Positions 24,165-33,457 of a stretch of 64,000 nt of DNA are shown piece by piece; the stretch's first letter is position 1, and each line of letters starts with the position of its first letter. The notes beneath the pieces were generated by a model that ran no database searches, was not told the DNA's origin, and worked only from the letters and a program-made list of their open reading frames with translations. The stretch is from Mucilaginibacter sp. UR6-11 (GTDB lineage: Bacteria > Bacteroidota > Bacteroidia > Sphingobacteriales > Sphingobacteriaceae): assembly GCF_020880695.1 (NCBI RefSeq), contig NZ_JAJIWO010000010.1, positions 1 through 64,000 on the forward strand, in the 5' to 3' direction. A program made the position numbers and the translations under genes.

Positions 24165-25118
24165 ATGATCAAAATATTAGCTAACGATGGGATAGACCCT
24201 ATCGGAAAAAAGATGTTAGAGGATGCCGGATTTGAGGTTGATACCAACAATATCCCACAGGATGAACTACCTGTTAAATTACAGAATTACGATGCTATTA
24301 CCGTACGCAGTGCTACCAAGGTACGCAAAGCGTTAATTGATGCCTGCCCTAATCTTAAGCTTATTGGCCGCGGTGGCGTTGGTGTTGATAATATTGATGT
24401 AGAATACGCCAAAGAAAAAGGCGTAGGCGTTTACAATACGCCAGCGTCATCATCATTATCAGTTGCCGAACTTGTGATTGCGCAATTGTTTACCGGTGTC
24501 CGTTTCCTGCATGACAGTAACCGCAAAATGCCGGTTGAAGGCGGTACCAAATTTAACGATCTGAAAAAAGCTTATGCTAAAGGTATAGAGCTGCGTGGCA
24601 AAACTTTAGGTATTGTGGGCTTTGGCCGTATTGGCCGCGAGGTTGCCAAGATCGCTATCGGTATTGGTATGGATGTGATCGCTTATGACCTGTTTGATTT
24701 TAACCCCGAGGTTGAGATCGTTTTAGGAACCGGTGGTACAAAAGTTAACGTAGCTGTAAAAAAAGCAACGTTAGACGAGATCATTAAAACTGCTGATTTC
24801 ATTACTCTGCATACACCATTCATCGACAAAGCCTTAATTGGTGCTGAAGAATTGGCGAAAATGAAAAAAGGCGTGCAACTGATCAATATCTCACGTGGTG
24901 GATTGATCGACGAGTTAGCCCTGATTGACGCGCTGAACAGTGGCCAGGTAGCTTACGCGGCATTAGACGTGTTTGATAACGAACCAACTCCGCGTCTTGA
25001 AATATTAACACATCCTAAAATATCATTAACTCCGCACATCGGCGCTGCAACTAACGAAGCACAGGAACGAATAGGGGTAGAACTGGCCAGTTTAATTATT
25101 GGTCACTTTAAGAAATAA
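24165..25118 (+). CDS. serA: D-3-phosphoglycerate dehydrogenase, short form
   Basis: 317 residues, no C-terminal ACT domain. NAD-binding GIVGFGRIGREVAKIA (about 147-162), then INISRGGLIDELALIDALN and SLTPHIGAATNEAQERIG with the catalytic His. It catalyses the first step of serine synthesis, 3-phosphoglycerate to phosphohydroxypyruvate. The lack of ACT implies no serine feedback through that domain. Confidence 0.93.
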   Translation: MIKILANDGIDPIGKKMLEDAGFEVDTNNIPQDELPVKLQNYDAITVRSATKVRKALIDACPNLKLIGRGGVGVDNIDVEYAKEKGVGVYNTPASSSLSVAELVIAQLFTGVRFLHDSNRKMPVEGGTKFNDLKKAYAKGIELRGKTLGIVGFGRIGREVAKIAIGIGMDVIAYDLFDFNPEVEIVLGTGGTKVNVAVKKATLDEIIKTADFITLHTPFIDKALIGAEELAKMKKGVQLINISRGGLIDELALIDALNSGQVAYAALDVFDNEPTPRLEILTHPKISLTPHIGAATNEAQERIGVELASLIIGHFKK

Positions 25119-25138
25119 TTAAAATTGCAACAATTGAG

Positions 25139-25172
25139 AAAGCCTGCCTGAGTAATCAGACAGGCTTTTTTT
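25139..25172 (+). terminator. Terminator after serA
   Basis: AAAGCCTGcCTGA pairs with TCAGaCAGGCTTT around a 4-nt loop, followed by T7. Confidence 0.8.
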
Positions 25173-25180
25173 ATATCGCT

Positions 25181-25208
25181 GTAGAGACGCAATGCATTGC
25201 GTCTCTAC
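25181..25208. repeat. Perfect 28-bp palindrome (REP-like)
   Basis: GTAGAGACGCAATG is followed directly by its exact reverse complement, with no spacer. It lies just after the serA terminator. From memory, GTAGAGACGC-type palindromes are dispersed repeats in several Bacteroidota and cyanobacterial genomes. Confidence 0.7.
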
Positions 25209-25228
25209 GAGGGTGCATATTTAACACA

Positions 25229-26620
25229 TTATAAGATATAACTCACTCCCTTTTCCGGAATAGTAACCGGGTACCCGTCATTAGCCAAACTATCCGCTAA
25301 CAACTGCATGCTGCTTTCTTCGCCGTGCACCAGGTAAACACCTTTAAGGTTGGCCTTATCCTGCGTTTTAATGTTGTTTACAAGATCAGCATGGTCGCCA
25401 TGAGCGCTAAGTACATCTGTTTGTTTGATGGCGGCATATACGGCCAGATCGCGGTCCTTGATGTGAACTATCGAATCGCCACGCAATAACCGGTGGCCCA
25501 ATGTACCTTTAGCGCAATAGCCAATGAACAGGATAGTACAATAATAATTTTGAATATTATAAAACAGGTGGTCTTGGATCCGCCCACCTTCCAGCATGCC
25601 TGCTGATGAGATAATGATACAAGGCTCGAAATAATTGGAGATCTGGCGGCTGTCCTTTAATGACTCGATGTACTCTAAATTATCAAACTCAAACTCATCG
25701 CCCTGCGCCTTATAGAACTCCTGTGCTTCTTTATTTACCAGGTTATGGTATTTACGGAAGATACCGGTAGCCATGCTGGCCATTGGGCTGTCCACAAAAA
25801 CCTTAACCGGCGGCAACAAACCGCTGCTAAAAATTTTGTTTAAGGAGTATACCAATGATTGCGTGCGTCCGATACTAAACGCCGGAATGATCATCCGTCC
25901 CTGTTCTTTAACGCAACATTTATCTATATATTCAACTAAAGTTTCCTCAACGCTTTTGCCCGTGCTGTGCATCCTGCCGCCGTAGGTAGATTCTGTTACA
26001 ATAAAATCAACCGGCGGCAACGGTTGCGGGTCATCAAGTACCGGGTAATTCTTCCGGCCGATGTCACCGGTAAATGCAATTGATTTTTCGGTGCCGTTAT
26101 CGTTTATTTTAAACACAGCCGCTGCCGCGCCCAATAGGTGACCCACAGGAATAAAAGTTAATTCAATATCGCCGGTGATCCGGAATGGCTTATTAAAACC
26201 AATCGTTACAAACCTTTCCATGGTATCCATAACATGCTTTTGCAGATATAATGGCTGCGCGTTGGTGCCAAACTTGCCTTTGTTATGTTTACGGCCCTTA
26301 TGAGCTTTGTTCATGAAAATGTTTACCGAGTCGAGCAGCAATAACTCCGTCAGGTCAGCAGTGGGTGGGGTGGACAGTATTTGTCCGTTAAAGCCCAAAC
26401 GCACCAGTGTAGGGAGGTTGCCAGAGTGATCAATATGCGCGTGGGTTAATACCACTACGTCTATATCAGCCGGATCAAACGGGAAATCTTCGTTTGATTG
26501 GATACTGCGGTCCTTTTCGTAATCGAGTCCGCAGTCTATTAATATTTTATATAGGCCAACTTCAAGCAAATGCATGCTGCCGGTAACCTGGCGGGCAGCA
26601 CCGTGTATAGTTAATTTCAT
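25229..26620 (-). CDS. Beta-CASP metallo-beta-lactamase nuclease
   Basis: 463 residues. Zn-binding VVLTHAHIDHSGNLPTLVRL (about 55-74), a GDIGRK segment, then a beta-CASP domain. C-terminal LSAHGDHADL and YLVHGEESSMQLLADSL give the closing His motifs. It resembles the Ysh1/CPSF-73-like RNA-processing nucleases and lacks the extra C-terminal domain of RNase J. The RNA substrate is unknown. Its start overlaps the upstream stop as TAATG at 26618-26622. Confidence 0.88.
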   Translation of the reverse strand: MKLTIHGAARQVTGSMHLLEVGLYKILIDCGLDYEKDRSIQSNEDFPFDPADIDVVVLTHAHIDHSGNLPTLVRLGFNGQILSTPPTADLTELLLLDSVNIFMNKAHKGRKHNKGKFGTNAQPLYLQKHVMDTMERFVTIGFNKPFRITGDIELTFIPVGHLLGAAAAVFKINDNGTEKSIAFTGDIGRKNYPVLDDPQPLPPVDFIVTESTYGGRMHSTGKSVEETLVEYIDKCCVKEQGRMIIPAFSIGRTQSLVYSLNKIFSSGLLPPVKVFVDSPMASMATGIFRKYHNLVNKEAQEFYKAQGDEFEFDNLEYIESLKDSRQISNYFEPCIIISSAGMLEGGRIQDHLFYNIQNYYCTILFIGYCAKGTLGHRLLRGDSIVHIKDRDLAVYAAIKQTDVLSAHGDHADLVNNIKTQDKANLKGVYLVHGEESSMQLLADSLANDGYPVTIPEKGVSYIL

Positions 26621-27144
26621 TAAGATTTTTCTTTGCGGCGTACCTGGTTTTTAAGCAGGAACAGAATTATTCCAACCAGTATAAAAACAATGATCTTAAA
26701 GTTAAGTGATGCTTTATCCTGCAGCCTGATGTTCTCTTCTTGTTCTTTCTTTATCTTTTCTAACTGGTTCTGTAACCGGTTAATAGTATACCTTGACTGT
26801 AAGGCGGTAGTTTCTATTTCTTTGGATTTATCAAGTACCTGATTTTGCTGAAATGCACGGTATTCAAGCAGTATTTTTAGTTGTTTATAGATCTCGTTAT
26901 CAGTTTTAACAATATCCATCAATATATCATTACTGCGGCGAATATCTTTTTTTGTCTGAAACCCAAAGATGCCGGTATGTTCAGACAGGCTTTTATCATA
27001 CTGTCCAAATTTTTGGCTGCGGATGGCAAGCATGCTGTTAATTTTTGTGCGTTGCTGCTGGTAGGCTGCCGAATCAGAATTTACCTGGGCAAATGCACCG
27101 GCAAATAAAAAACAGGATAAACAAACCAATATTATTTTTTTCAT
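26620..27144 (-). CDS. Secreted/anchored coiled-coil protein
   Basis: 174 residues: signal peptide MKKIILVCLSCFLFAGAFAQ, a long helical region with coiled coil at about 105-140 (INRLQNQLEKIKKEQEENIR), then a membrane span (FKIIVFILVGIILFLL) and a basic tail RRKEKS. It overlaps the SAM hydrolase gene by 4 nt and the nuclease gene by 1 nt, so the three are one operon. The function is unknown. Confidence 0.6.
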   Translation of the reverse strand: MKKIILVCLSCFLFAGAFAQVNSDSAAYQQQRTKINSMLAIRSQKFGQYDKSLSEHTGIFGFQTKKDIRRSNDILMDIVKTDNEIYKQLKILLEYRAFQQNQVLDKSKEIETTALQSRYTINRLQNQLEKIKKEQEENIRLQDKASLNFKIIVFILVGIILFLLKNQVRRKEKS

Positions 27145-27926
27145 GCGGTATAATCAAAGTCAATAATTACGCTGTCACCTAAATTTAACCCCAGTAAACC
27201 GCTGGCGTTGCCTTTGTTAATGGCTATTTCCAGGTGGTCGCTTATCCCAAACAGGCAAAGCTTTTCGCCTTCGGGCACTTCGCTGTAATGCCAGCTCAGG
27301 TGGTTAATGGTTTCATTGCGTTTAAAGTACAGTGTAAACTGCCTGCCTTGCTGCACTTTGTTAAAAAACTCTTTTGTAATATTAGTAATAACATTCTGGA
27401 AAGAGTCAATATAAATCACCGCGCCTTTAATCAAACTTTTTTCAATTACCGGTTGCAGGTTCATTTTATTTTCAATACCGGTTACCGGTAAACCTATTTC
27501 TGTTAATTTGCCGCCACTTGCCAAATGGCAGGCAGCCTTTACAAAAATATCAGCCAGCGGAAAATGAAGAAATTTCAAGTCCTGCATAATATTTATTTCA
27601 ACTATCTCGTCGGGCTCGTGGTCAAACATCAGCGAGAAGATACCATTGTCAGATCCGACAAAGTAATGATTTTTATAACGGAGGGCAAGGTATTTGGTAT
27701 TGTCGCTGTAAACCGTGTCAATACCAATAAGGTGTACCGTATCGTCCGGAAAATAATGGAAACTATTTTTTAAAATGAAAGCAGCTTGTTGTACATTGTA
27801 AGCGGCTACGCTGTTGGTAATGTCAACAATATTAACGGTGGGCAACAATTTTAATATGCTTCCTTTAAGGGCGGCCTGATAGATGTCTTTATCGCCCAAA
27901 TCAGTAGTTAAAGTTATTATTGCCAT
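27141..27926 (-). CDS. SAM hydrolase / SAM hydroxide adenosyltransferase (DUF62)
   Basis: 261 residues. N-terminal ITLTTDLGDKDIYQAALKG and VHLIGIDTVYSDNTKYLAL carry the conserved Asp residues; HYFVGSDNGIFSLMF binds adenosine. The C-terminal barrel ends NASGLLGLNLGDSVIIDFDY. The family hydrolyses S-adenosylmethionine to adenosine and methionine. It is first in the minus operon with the coiled-coil protein and the nuclease. Confidence 0.9.
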   Translation of the reverse strand: MAIITLTTDLGDKDIYQAALKGSILKLLPTVNIVDITNSVAAYNVQQAAFILKNSFHYFPDDTVHLIGIDTVYSDNTKYLALRYKNHYFVGSDNGIFSLMFDHEPDEIVEINIMQDLKFLHFPLADIFVKAACHLASGGKLTEIGLPVTGIENKMNLQPVIEKSLIKGAVIYIDSFQNVITNITKEFFNKVQQGRQFTLYFKRNETINHLSWHYSEVPEGEKLCLFGISDHLEIAINKGNASGLLGLNLGDSVIIDFDYTA

Positions 27927-28029
27927 TAATTTTTTAAATATTTATTACTAATCTTGTACAAGCGTTAGACGCTGCAAATATTCAATTTTTAATTCATAAA
28001 AATCGGTAACAAAATAATCAAATTTACTA

Positions 28030-28989
28030 TTGAACGAGCTCAAAATATCAATTGAAAATATCAACCCGGCTGTTTTATGGGGCCCAAACAATGATCACTT
28101 CGAGATCATAAAAAAACAATATCCAAAACTGAAAATAGTTGCACGGGGCAGTGAAGTGAAAGTTTTGGGTGATGAGCGCGAGTTAATAGTCTTCGAGGAG
28201 AAATTTAACCATCTGATACAGCATATAGAGAAGTTTGAGAATTTGAACATAACCGACCTTGAGCGGGTGTTAGGTTCAAAACTGGATACTTCGGCTGCTG
28301 CTGACCCTACTGCTGATAAATTTGCCAGCGGCGAGGTTATTGTATTTGGCCCTAACGGTGTAATGGTTAAGGCACGTACCGCCAACCAGCGTAAAATGGT
28401 TGATTGTATAAACCAAAGCGATATCCTTTTTGCTATAGGCCCGGCGGGCACCGGCAAAACCTATACAGCTGTTGCTTTAGCGGTAAGGGCGCTTAAAAAT
28501 AAAGAGATCAAACGCATCATATTAACCCGCCCCGCTGTTGAAGCCGGGGAAAACCTTGGTTTTTTGCCAGGCGATTTGAAAGAAAAAATCGACCCGTACC
28601 TGCGCCCGTTGTATGACGCGCTGGATGATATGATACCGGCAGAAAAGCTTAAATTATATTTAGAGAACCGTACTATAGAGATTGCCCCGCTGGCATTTAT
28701 GCGCGGCCGTACGCTTGATAATTGCTTTGTAATATTGGATGAGGCGCAAAATGCCACCGATATGCAGTTAAAAATGTTTTTAACACGGATGGGCCCGTCG
28801 GCTAAATTTATTGTTACCGGCGATGTTACACAGATAGACCTGCCCAAAAAGCAACAATCAGGCCTGCATACTGCATTGCGCATATTAACCGATATCAAAG
28901 GAATAGATATCGTGTACCTGAGCGGCGAAGACGTTGTAAGGCATAAACTGGTAAGAAAAATATTAGCAGCTTACGGAGATATACAGTAA
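28030..28989 (+). CDS. phoH: PhoH-family ATPase
   Basis: 319 residues. An N-terminal KH-like region (about 20-75), then Walker A in AIGPAGTGKTYTAVALAV (about 137-154), TRPAVEAGENLGFLPGDLKE, and Walker B CFVILDEAQNATDMQLKMFL. It is a predicted ATPase or RNA helicase linked to RNA metabolism. Followed by purC after a quasi-palindromic gap. Confidence 0.92.
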   Translation: MNELKISIENINPAVLWGPNNDHFEIIKKQYPKLKIVARGSEVKVLGDERELIVFEEKFNHLIQHIEKFENLNITDLERVLGSKLDTSAAADPTADKFASGEVIVFGPNGVMVKARTANQRKMVDCINQSDILFAIGPAGTGKTYTAVALAVRALKNKEIKRIILTRPAVEAGENLGFLPGDLKEKIDPYLRPLYDALDDMIPAEKLKLYLENRTIEIAPLAFMRGRTLDNCFVILDEAQNATDMQLKMFLTRMGPSAKFIVTGDVTQIDLPKKQQSGLHTALRILTDIKGIDIVYLSGEDVVRHKLVRKILAAYGDIQ

Positions 28990-29064
28990 TAGTTATTAGA
29001 GATTAGTGATTAGCGCGTTTGCTATTCAACCAATCTTTAATCCTCAATCTCCAATCTTTAATAA
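28990..29064. repeat. Quasi-palindromic intergenic element (GATTAG type)
   Basis: The left arm AGTTATTAGAGATTAGTGAT (from 28991) faces a right arm (29030-29064) of CAATCTTTAATCC, TCAATCTCC and AATCTTTAATAAC. It ends 3 nt before the purC start. Confidence 0.5.
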
Positions 29065-29067
29065 CAA

Positions 29068-30012
29068 ATGAACGCATTAAAAGAAACCCATTTTAATTTT
29101 CCCAACCAAACCAATTTTTATAAAGGTAAGGTTAGGGATGTTTATACGATAGCTAATAAATACCTGGTGATGGTAGTGAGCGACAGAATATCAGCCTTTG
29201 ATGTGGTGTTGCCTGAGCCAATCCCGTATAAAGGACAGGTTTTAAACCAAATAGCAGCCAAGTTTTTAAAGGCTACTGCTGATATTGTGCCCAACTGGGT
29301 GTTGAGCGTACCCGACCCGAGTGTTACGATAGGCCGTATCTGCGAGCCGTTTAAAGTGGAGATGGTTATCCGTGGCTATTTGGCCGGCCATGCCGCGCGC
29401 GAATATGCTGCCGGCAAGCGCCAGGTTTGCGGAGTAATGCTGCCCGAAGGTTTAAAAGAGAATGATAAACTGCCCGAGCCCATCATCACCCCGACAACCA
29501 AAGCAGCAGTAGGGCACGACGAAGATATATCACGCGAAGATATCCTGAAACTGGGTATTGTAGCTGTTGAAGATTATGAGCAATTAGAAAAATATACCCG
29601 TGCGCTGTTTGCCCGCGGTACAGAAATTGCCGCCAAACAGGGCTTGATTTTGGTTGATACCAAATACGAGTTTGGCAAAGCAGATGGCCGGATTTTTTTA
29701 ATAGACGAGATCCATACACCTGATTCGTCGCGCTATTTTTATAGCGAAGGCTACGAAAAAAGACAGGCCGCTAATGAACCGCAAAAGCAGCTGTCAAAAG
29801 AGTTTGTGCGCAAATGGTTAATTGAAAATAACTTCCAGGGAAAGGACGGGCAGGTAGTGCCGGCTATGACCCCTGAGAAGGTAGAATCAATATCAGAACG
29901 TTATATTGAACTGTACGAGCAAATAACCGGCGAGAGGTTTGTAAAGCCGGCGGGAGCAAACGTATTGGATAGGGTAGAAGGGGCAATTAAAAGCGCACTG
30001 GCATCAATGTGA
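29068..30012 (+). CDS. purC: SAICAR synthetase
   Basis: 314 residues, the longer yeast-like form. YKGKVRDVYTI and VSDRISAFDVVLPEPIPYKG (about 45-64) are the ATP-binding signatures. LVDTKYEFGKADGRIFLIDE and HTPDSSRYF are the substrate and metal sites. It is a step of purine synthesis, joining aspartate to CAIR. Confidence 0.95.
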   Translation: MNALKETHFNFPNQTNFYKGKVRDVYTIANKYLVMVVSDRISAFDVVLPEPIPYKGQVLNQIAAKFLKATADIVPNWVLSVPDPSVTIGRICEPFKVEMVIRGYLAGHAAREYAAGKRQVCGVMLPEGLKENDKLPEPIITPTTKAAVGHDEDISREDILKLGIVAVEDYEQLEKYTRALFARGTEIAAKQGLILVDTKYEFGKADGRIFLIDEIHTPDSSRYFYSEGYEKRQAANEPQKQLSKEFVRKWLIENNFQGKDGQVVPAMTPEKVESISERYIELYEQITGERFVKPAGANVLDRVEGAIKSALASM

Positions 30013-30065
30013 TTTTTATTTGTGAATAATACCTATATTAGCACTAAAATTACTGAAATAATAAA

Positions 30066-30443
30066 ATGAAGTTCACAGTCGATAAACACGAGAAATATAT
30101 TTTGCTGAAGCTCAATGAATCAAAATTGAACTCGTTGATCACGCCGCAACTAAAGTCAGAGTTAATATTGATTAATACCGAAGGTCAAAGAAATATTATT
30201 CTTGATCTGTCGCAGATAAAATTTGCTGACTCTTCCGGTTTAAGCAGTTTATTGGTTGGCCATCGGTTGTGTAAAAACGCCACAGGATCTTTCATTCTTA
30301 CGGGCCTAAATGACGCCGTTTCGCGCTTGGTTACCATCTCTCAGTTAGAAAGTGTTTTAACTATTGTTCCTACGGTTGAAGAAGGCATTGACCTTATCTT
30401 TATGGAAGAAATAGAAAAAGAATTAAAAAAAGAAGCAAGATAG
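30066..30443 (+). CDS. STAS-domain anti-sigma-factor antagonist
   Basis: 125 residues. IILDLSQIKFADSSGLSSLL (about 42-61) is the SpoIIAA-type STAS motif with the phosphorylatable Ser in DSSGL. An acidic and basic tail (MEEIEKELKKEAR) follows. It presumably binds an anti-sigma kinase encoded elsewhere. It precedes the RNase Z gene by 21 nt, a common pairing in Bacteroidota. Confidence 0.88.
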   Translation: MKFTVDKHEKYILLKLNESKLNSLITPQLKSELILINTEGQRNIILDLSQIKFADSSGLSSLLVGHRLCKNATGSFILTGLNDAVSRLVTISQLESVLTIVPTVEEGIDLIFMEEIEKELKKEAR

Positions 30444-30464
30444 TACTTAAATTGTTTACCTGAC

Positions 30465-31376
30465 ATGAAATTTGAGGTAACAATTCTAGGCAGCAGCTCT
30501 GCAACCCCCATTTATAATCGAAATCCTACCTCGCAAGTACTTAATATCAATGAGCGCCTGTATTTAATTGACTGTGGCGAAGGTACACAGCAACAAATGC
30601 TTCGCTTTGATGTAAGGGCCAGCCGCATAGATCATATCTTTATCAGCCATTTACACGGCGATCACTATCTTGGCCTGATAGGCTTGCTATCTTCATTACA
30701 CTTAAACGGCCGCAAAAAAACGCTTAAATTATTTGGCCCCATACACTTAAAAGAAATCATAGATCTGCAGTTTAAGTATTCTGAAACAACACTGCAATAT
30801 GATATTGAGTTTATAGCCACTGATCCAAATAAAGCACAAACAATAGTTACCAATGATGATGTAACTATTGAAACCATCCCGCTTAATCACCGCATAGAGT
30901 GTACCGGATTTTTATTCAGGGAAAAGAAAAGGTTGCGCAAACTGATTAAGGACGAGCTGGAACGGATAGGCGTGCCGGTTGAACATTATACCGCCCTGAA
31001 AAAAGGCGCTAATTATGTCAACCCGGAAGGTAAGGTCTATAAAAATGATACCTTAACAATTGACTCGGAAACCCCGAAAACGTATGTTTATTGTTCTGAT
31101 ACCCTGTACAGCGAGTCGTACTTTGATCAGATCAATAATGTTGATCTGTTATATCACGAAGCTACTTTTTTGCATAATATGCTGGACAGGGCCAATGAAA
31201 CCCATCATACCACAGCCTTACAAGCTGCCGAAATAGCTGTAAAAGTTCATGCAAAAAAATTGTTGATCGGCCATTTCTCGGCACGTTATAAAAGCCTGGA
31301 CGAATTACTGGAAGAAGCGCAAAGTGTTTTCCCCAACACCGCATTGGCAATTGAGGGCAAGACGTTCGTTATTTAA
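30465..31376 (+). CDS. rnz: Ribonuclease Z
   Basis: 303 residues. Zn-binding FISHLHGDHYLGLIGLLSSL (about 58-77), YCSDTLYSESY, LLYHEATFL and LLIGHFSARY are the RNase Z motif set. It removes 3' trailers from pre-tRNAs, which is needed where CCA is not encoded, as in tRNA-Ser here. Confidence 0.94.
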   Translation: MKFEVTILGSSSATPIYNRNPTSQVLNINERLYLIDCGEGTQQQMLRFDVRASRIDHIFISHLHGDHYLGLIGLLSSLHLNGRKKTLKLFGPIHLKEIIDLQFKYSETTLQYDIEFIATDPNKAQTIVTNDDVTIETIPLNHRIECTGFLFREKKRLRKLIKDELERIGVPVEHYTALKKGANYVNPEGKVYKNDTLTIDSETPKTYVYCSDTLYSESYFDQINNVDLLYHEATFLHNMLDRANETHHTTALQAAEIAVKVHAKKLLIGHFSARYKSLDELLEEAQSVFPNTALAIEGKTFVI

Positions 31377-31390
31377 CGGACTAACCATAT

Positions 31391-31414
31391 CATGCCGGCA
31401 ATAAATCCGGCATG
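31391..31414. terminator. Hairpin between convergent rnz and mlaD
   Basis: CATGCCGG (31391-31398) and CCGGCATG (31407-31414) form a perfect 8-bp stem with an 8-nt loop. There is no strong U-tract. Confidence 0.5.
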
Positions 31415-31432
31415 GCCCGATGACTACAAATA

Positions 31433-32383
31433 TTAATCTTTTTTATTACCGCCGCCGAATACAGAGAAGTGTACATAACGCTTAGGGTTTGCTTTCAGGT
31501 CTAAAAACAATAAATTCAAATTATCAGACGCGGCCTGCAGATTTTTATAAAGCTTGTCGTCATTTAACATTAAGCCCAGCGAGCCTTTATTGCTGTTGAT
31601 ATTGGCCATAACACTCTGCAGGTCAGAGACAGCTTTGTTGGCATTAGCAAGTGTTTGTTTAATGTTTCCGTTAGCCAGGTCGCCGCTAAAGCGCTGAAAA
31701 TTAGAGGTAACATTATTCAAGTTGGCGGTACTGACCTTTAAATTACCGGATACTGTTTCAGCATTTGTCAGGATGCCATTTATATGGCCGCTTTGTGCAC
31801 CAACAAGGTCATCAATTTTTTTTGTGGTTCCCTCTAAGGTTTGTAGTGAGTTGGCAATACTGGCGAAACTGCGATCAACATTTTTTTGAAAATTTGGATT
31901 CATTATTTTATTGATTGACGCAAGCGACGAATCTAATTTTGTCATTAAATTTTCGGCCTTGGTTTGAATAGGCTGAAGGCTTTCTGCCAGGCTACCCTGG
32001 ATATCGGCTTTTAACGTATCCTTGTTTTCGGCATATTGCTTGCTGTCTCCCAATAAAAATACAATGGCTTTGCTACCCAAAAGATCGGTACTTACCAGCT
32101 TGGCCAATGTATTAACCGGTACATTATATTCGTCTTTAATTTTAAACTCAACGGTGGTGCGCCCATCGGGTTTTAGTTCCATTTTCGATACGTGTCCAAT
32201 CTGGAAGCCGTTTACCAATATCGGTTTTGATACGGTAAGCCCATCAACACTTTTATAAACAGCATAAAACTTATTGGAGCCGCCAAATACATCATTTCCT
32301 TTCAGAAAGCTGTAACCCAGGATAAGTACGGCTATAGCGATGGTGGTTAAAGCGCCTATTTTGGTCTCGTTTGATATTTTCAT
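31433..32383 (-). CDS. MlaD/MCE-family lipid transport protein
   Basis: 316 residues: N-terminal membrane anchor (about 9-26), MCE domain (about 38-115, FYAVYKSVDGLTVSKPILVN then GFQIGHVSKMEL), then a long helical needle-like part (about 140-300). It binds phospholipid as a hexamer with an MlaE/MlaF ABC transporter; those genes are not in the window. It follows the amidase gene on the same strand. Confidence 0.88.
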   Translation of the reverse strand: MKISNETKIGALTTIAIAVLILGYSFLKGNDVFGGSNKFYAVYKSVDGLTVSKPILVNGFQIGHVSKMELKPDGRTTVEFKIKDEYNVPVNTLAKLVSTDLLGSKAIVFLLGDSKQYAENKDTLKADIQGSLAESLQPIQTKAENLMTKLDSSLASINKIMNPNFQKNVDRSFASIANSLQTLEGTTKKIDDLVGAQSGHINGILTNAETVSGNLKVSTANLNNVTSNFQRFSGDLANGNIKQTLANANKAVSDLQSVMANINSNKGSLGLMLNDDKLYKNLQAASDNLNLLFLDLKANPKRYVHFSVFGGGNKKD

Positions 32384-32490
32384 ATAATAAATCGTGATAA
32401 TGGCTTTTGGATGAGCCGTGGTTGCAACCGTGTTGATGTTTTATTACCTTCTCACTTCCCACGCTCAAAATATCACACCTCTACAACCAA

Positions 32491-33405
32491 TTATTTTACT
32501 ACTTGTTCTACTTCGTCTTTATAATTTTTTAAAGCCCGCACTATTGAACTTACAATTTCGTTCTGACCTTTTTCTGAATTCAGGTACTCTTCATCATCAG
32601 GATTGTTGATATATCCTGTTTCAACCAGCACTGCGGGCATTGCACTATGGCATAACACCAACACTCCCTGCTCACGGATGCCTTCGCTTTGGCGGCCATC
32701 GGTCTCGGTAAACTCGGTGTTAAGCAGGTTTGCCAGATGTATGCTTCGTTGCCTGAATTTGCTTTTATATTGATTGATCAGGATGATAGACTCCGGATCA
32801 TTAGGATCCAGGCCCGCGTTCATCTCCGCCCCCTCACTTTCACCCTCTGCCAGCTGATTTTTGCTTATCGCTTTTTCTTCCTCCCGGGTGCGATGTAAAC
32901 CATAAACCAATAGTAAAACGCCCTTTCCGGACCGATCCGGAACCCTTACTGATTTGTAAACAGTCCGGCCATGTTTGTGCCCCACAGCTTCGCGTACCAC
33001 CCTGTCTGAAAGCGAATTACAGTGCAGTGATATAAAAAGGTCGCCGCGGTTTTCGTTTGCTATTTCTGATCGCCTTTCCCACGACACGTCGTCTTCGGTT
33101 GAGCGGGTAAGCACAACCTTAACAGAATTTAATTCTTTTTCTATCGCTTTCTGCAATTTTAGTGCGATTGCCAGCGTTACACCTCTTTCGGTAGAAAAAG
33201 AACCCGATGCACCATGCGAAAAATGGCCGGTGCCCGAAGGCGCGCCGCCATGCCCGGCATCAACGATAATGGTTTTAAGTTTAAAACCCTTGTTTACAAC
33301 GGTATCTTTTTTTATTGTTGAGGGTAATGTGAAAGAAAATAGAGAAAAGCAAACCGGTAATGCCAATAATCCAAAAATCAATCTTTTCAATGCCTTATTT
33401 TTCAT
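32491..33405 (-). CDS. N-acetylmuramoyl-L-alanine amidase
   Basis: 304 residues: signal peptide/anchor (about 7-28), then Amidase_3 domain. TIIVDAGHGGAPSGTGHF gives the first Zn His, TERGVTLAIAL the Glu, and LFISLHCNSL the second His. AVLVETGYINNPDDEEYLNS is the catalytic Glu segment. It cleaves the stem peptide from peptidoglycan in the periplasm. It is divergent from lptD across 52 bp. Confidence 0.92.
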   Translation of the reverse strand: MKNKALKRLIFGLLALPVCFSLFSFTLPSTIKKDTVVNKGFKLKTIIVDAGHGGAPSGTGHFSHGASGSFSTERGVTLAIALKLQKAIEKELNSVKVVLTRSTEDDVSWERRSEIANENRGDLFISLHCNSLSDRVVREAVGHKHGRTVYKSVRVPDRSGKGVLLLVYGLHRTREEEKAISKNQLAEGESEGAEMNAGLDPNDPESIILINQYKSKFRQRSIHLANLLNTEFTETDGRQSEGIREQGVLVLCHSAMPAVLVETGYINNPDDEEYLNSEKGQNEIVSSIVRALKNYKDEVEQVVK

Positions 33406-33457
33406 TATTTTTGAACGCTGTTAACTATATCTGCAAAAATACTATTCATAATCAATT

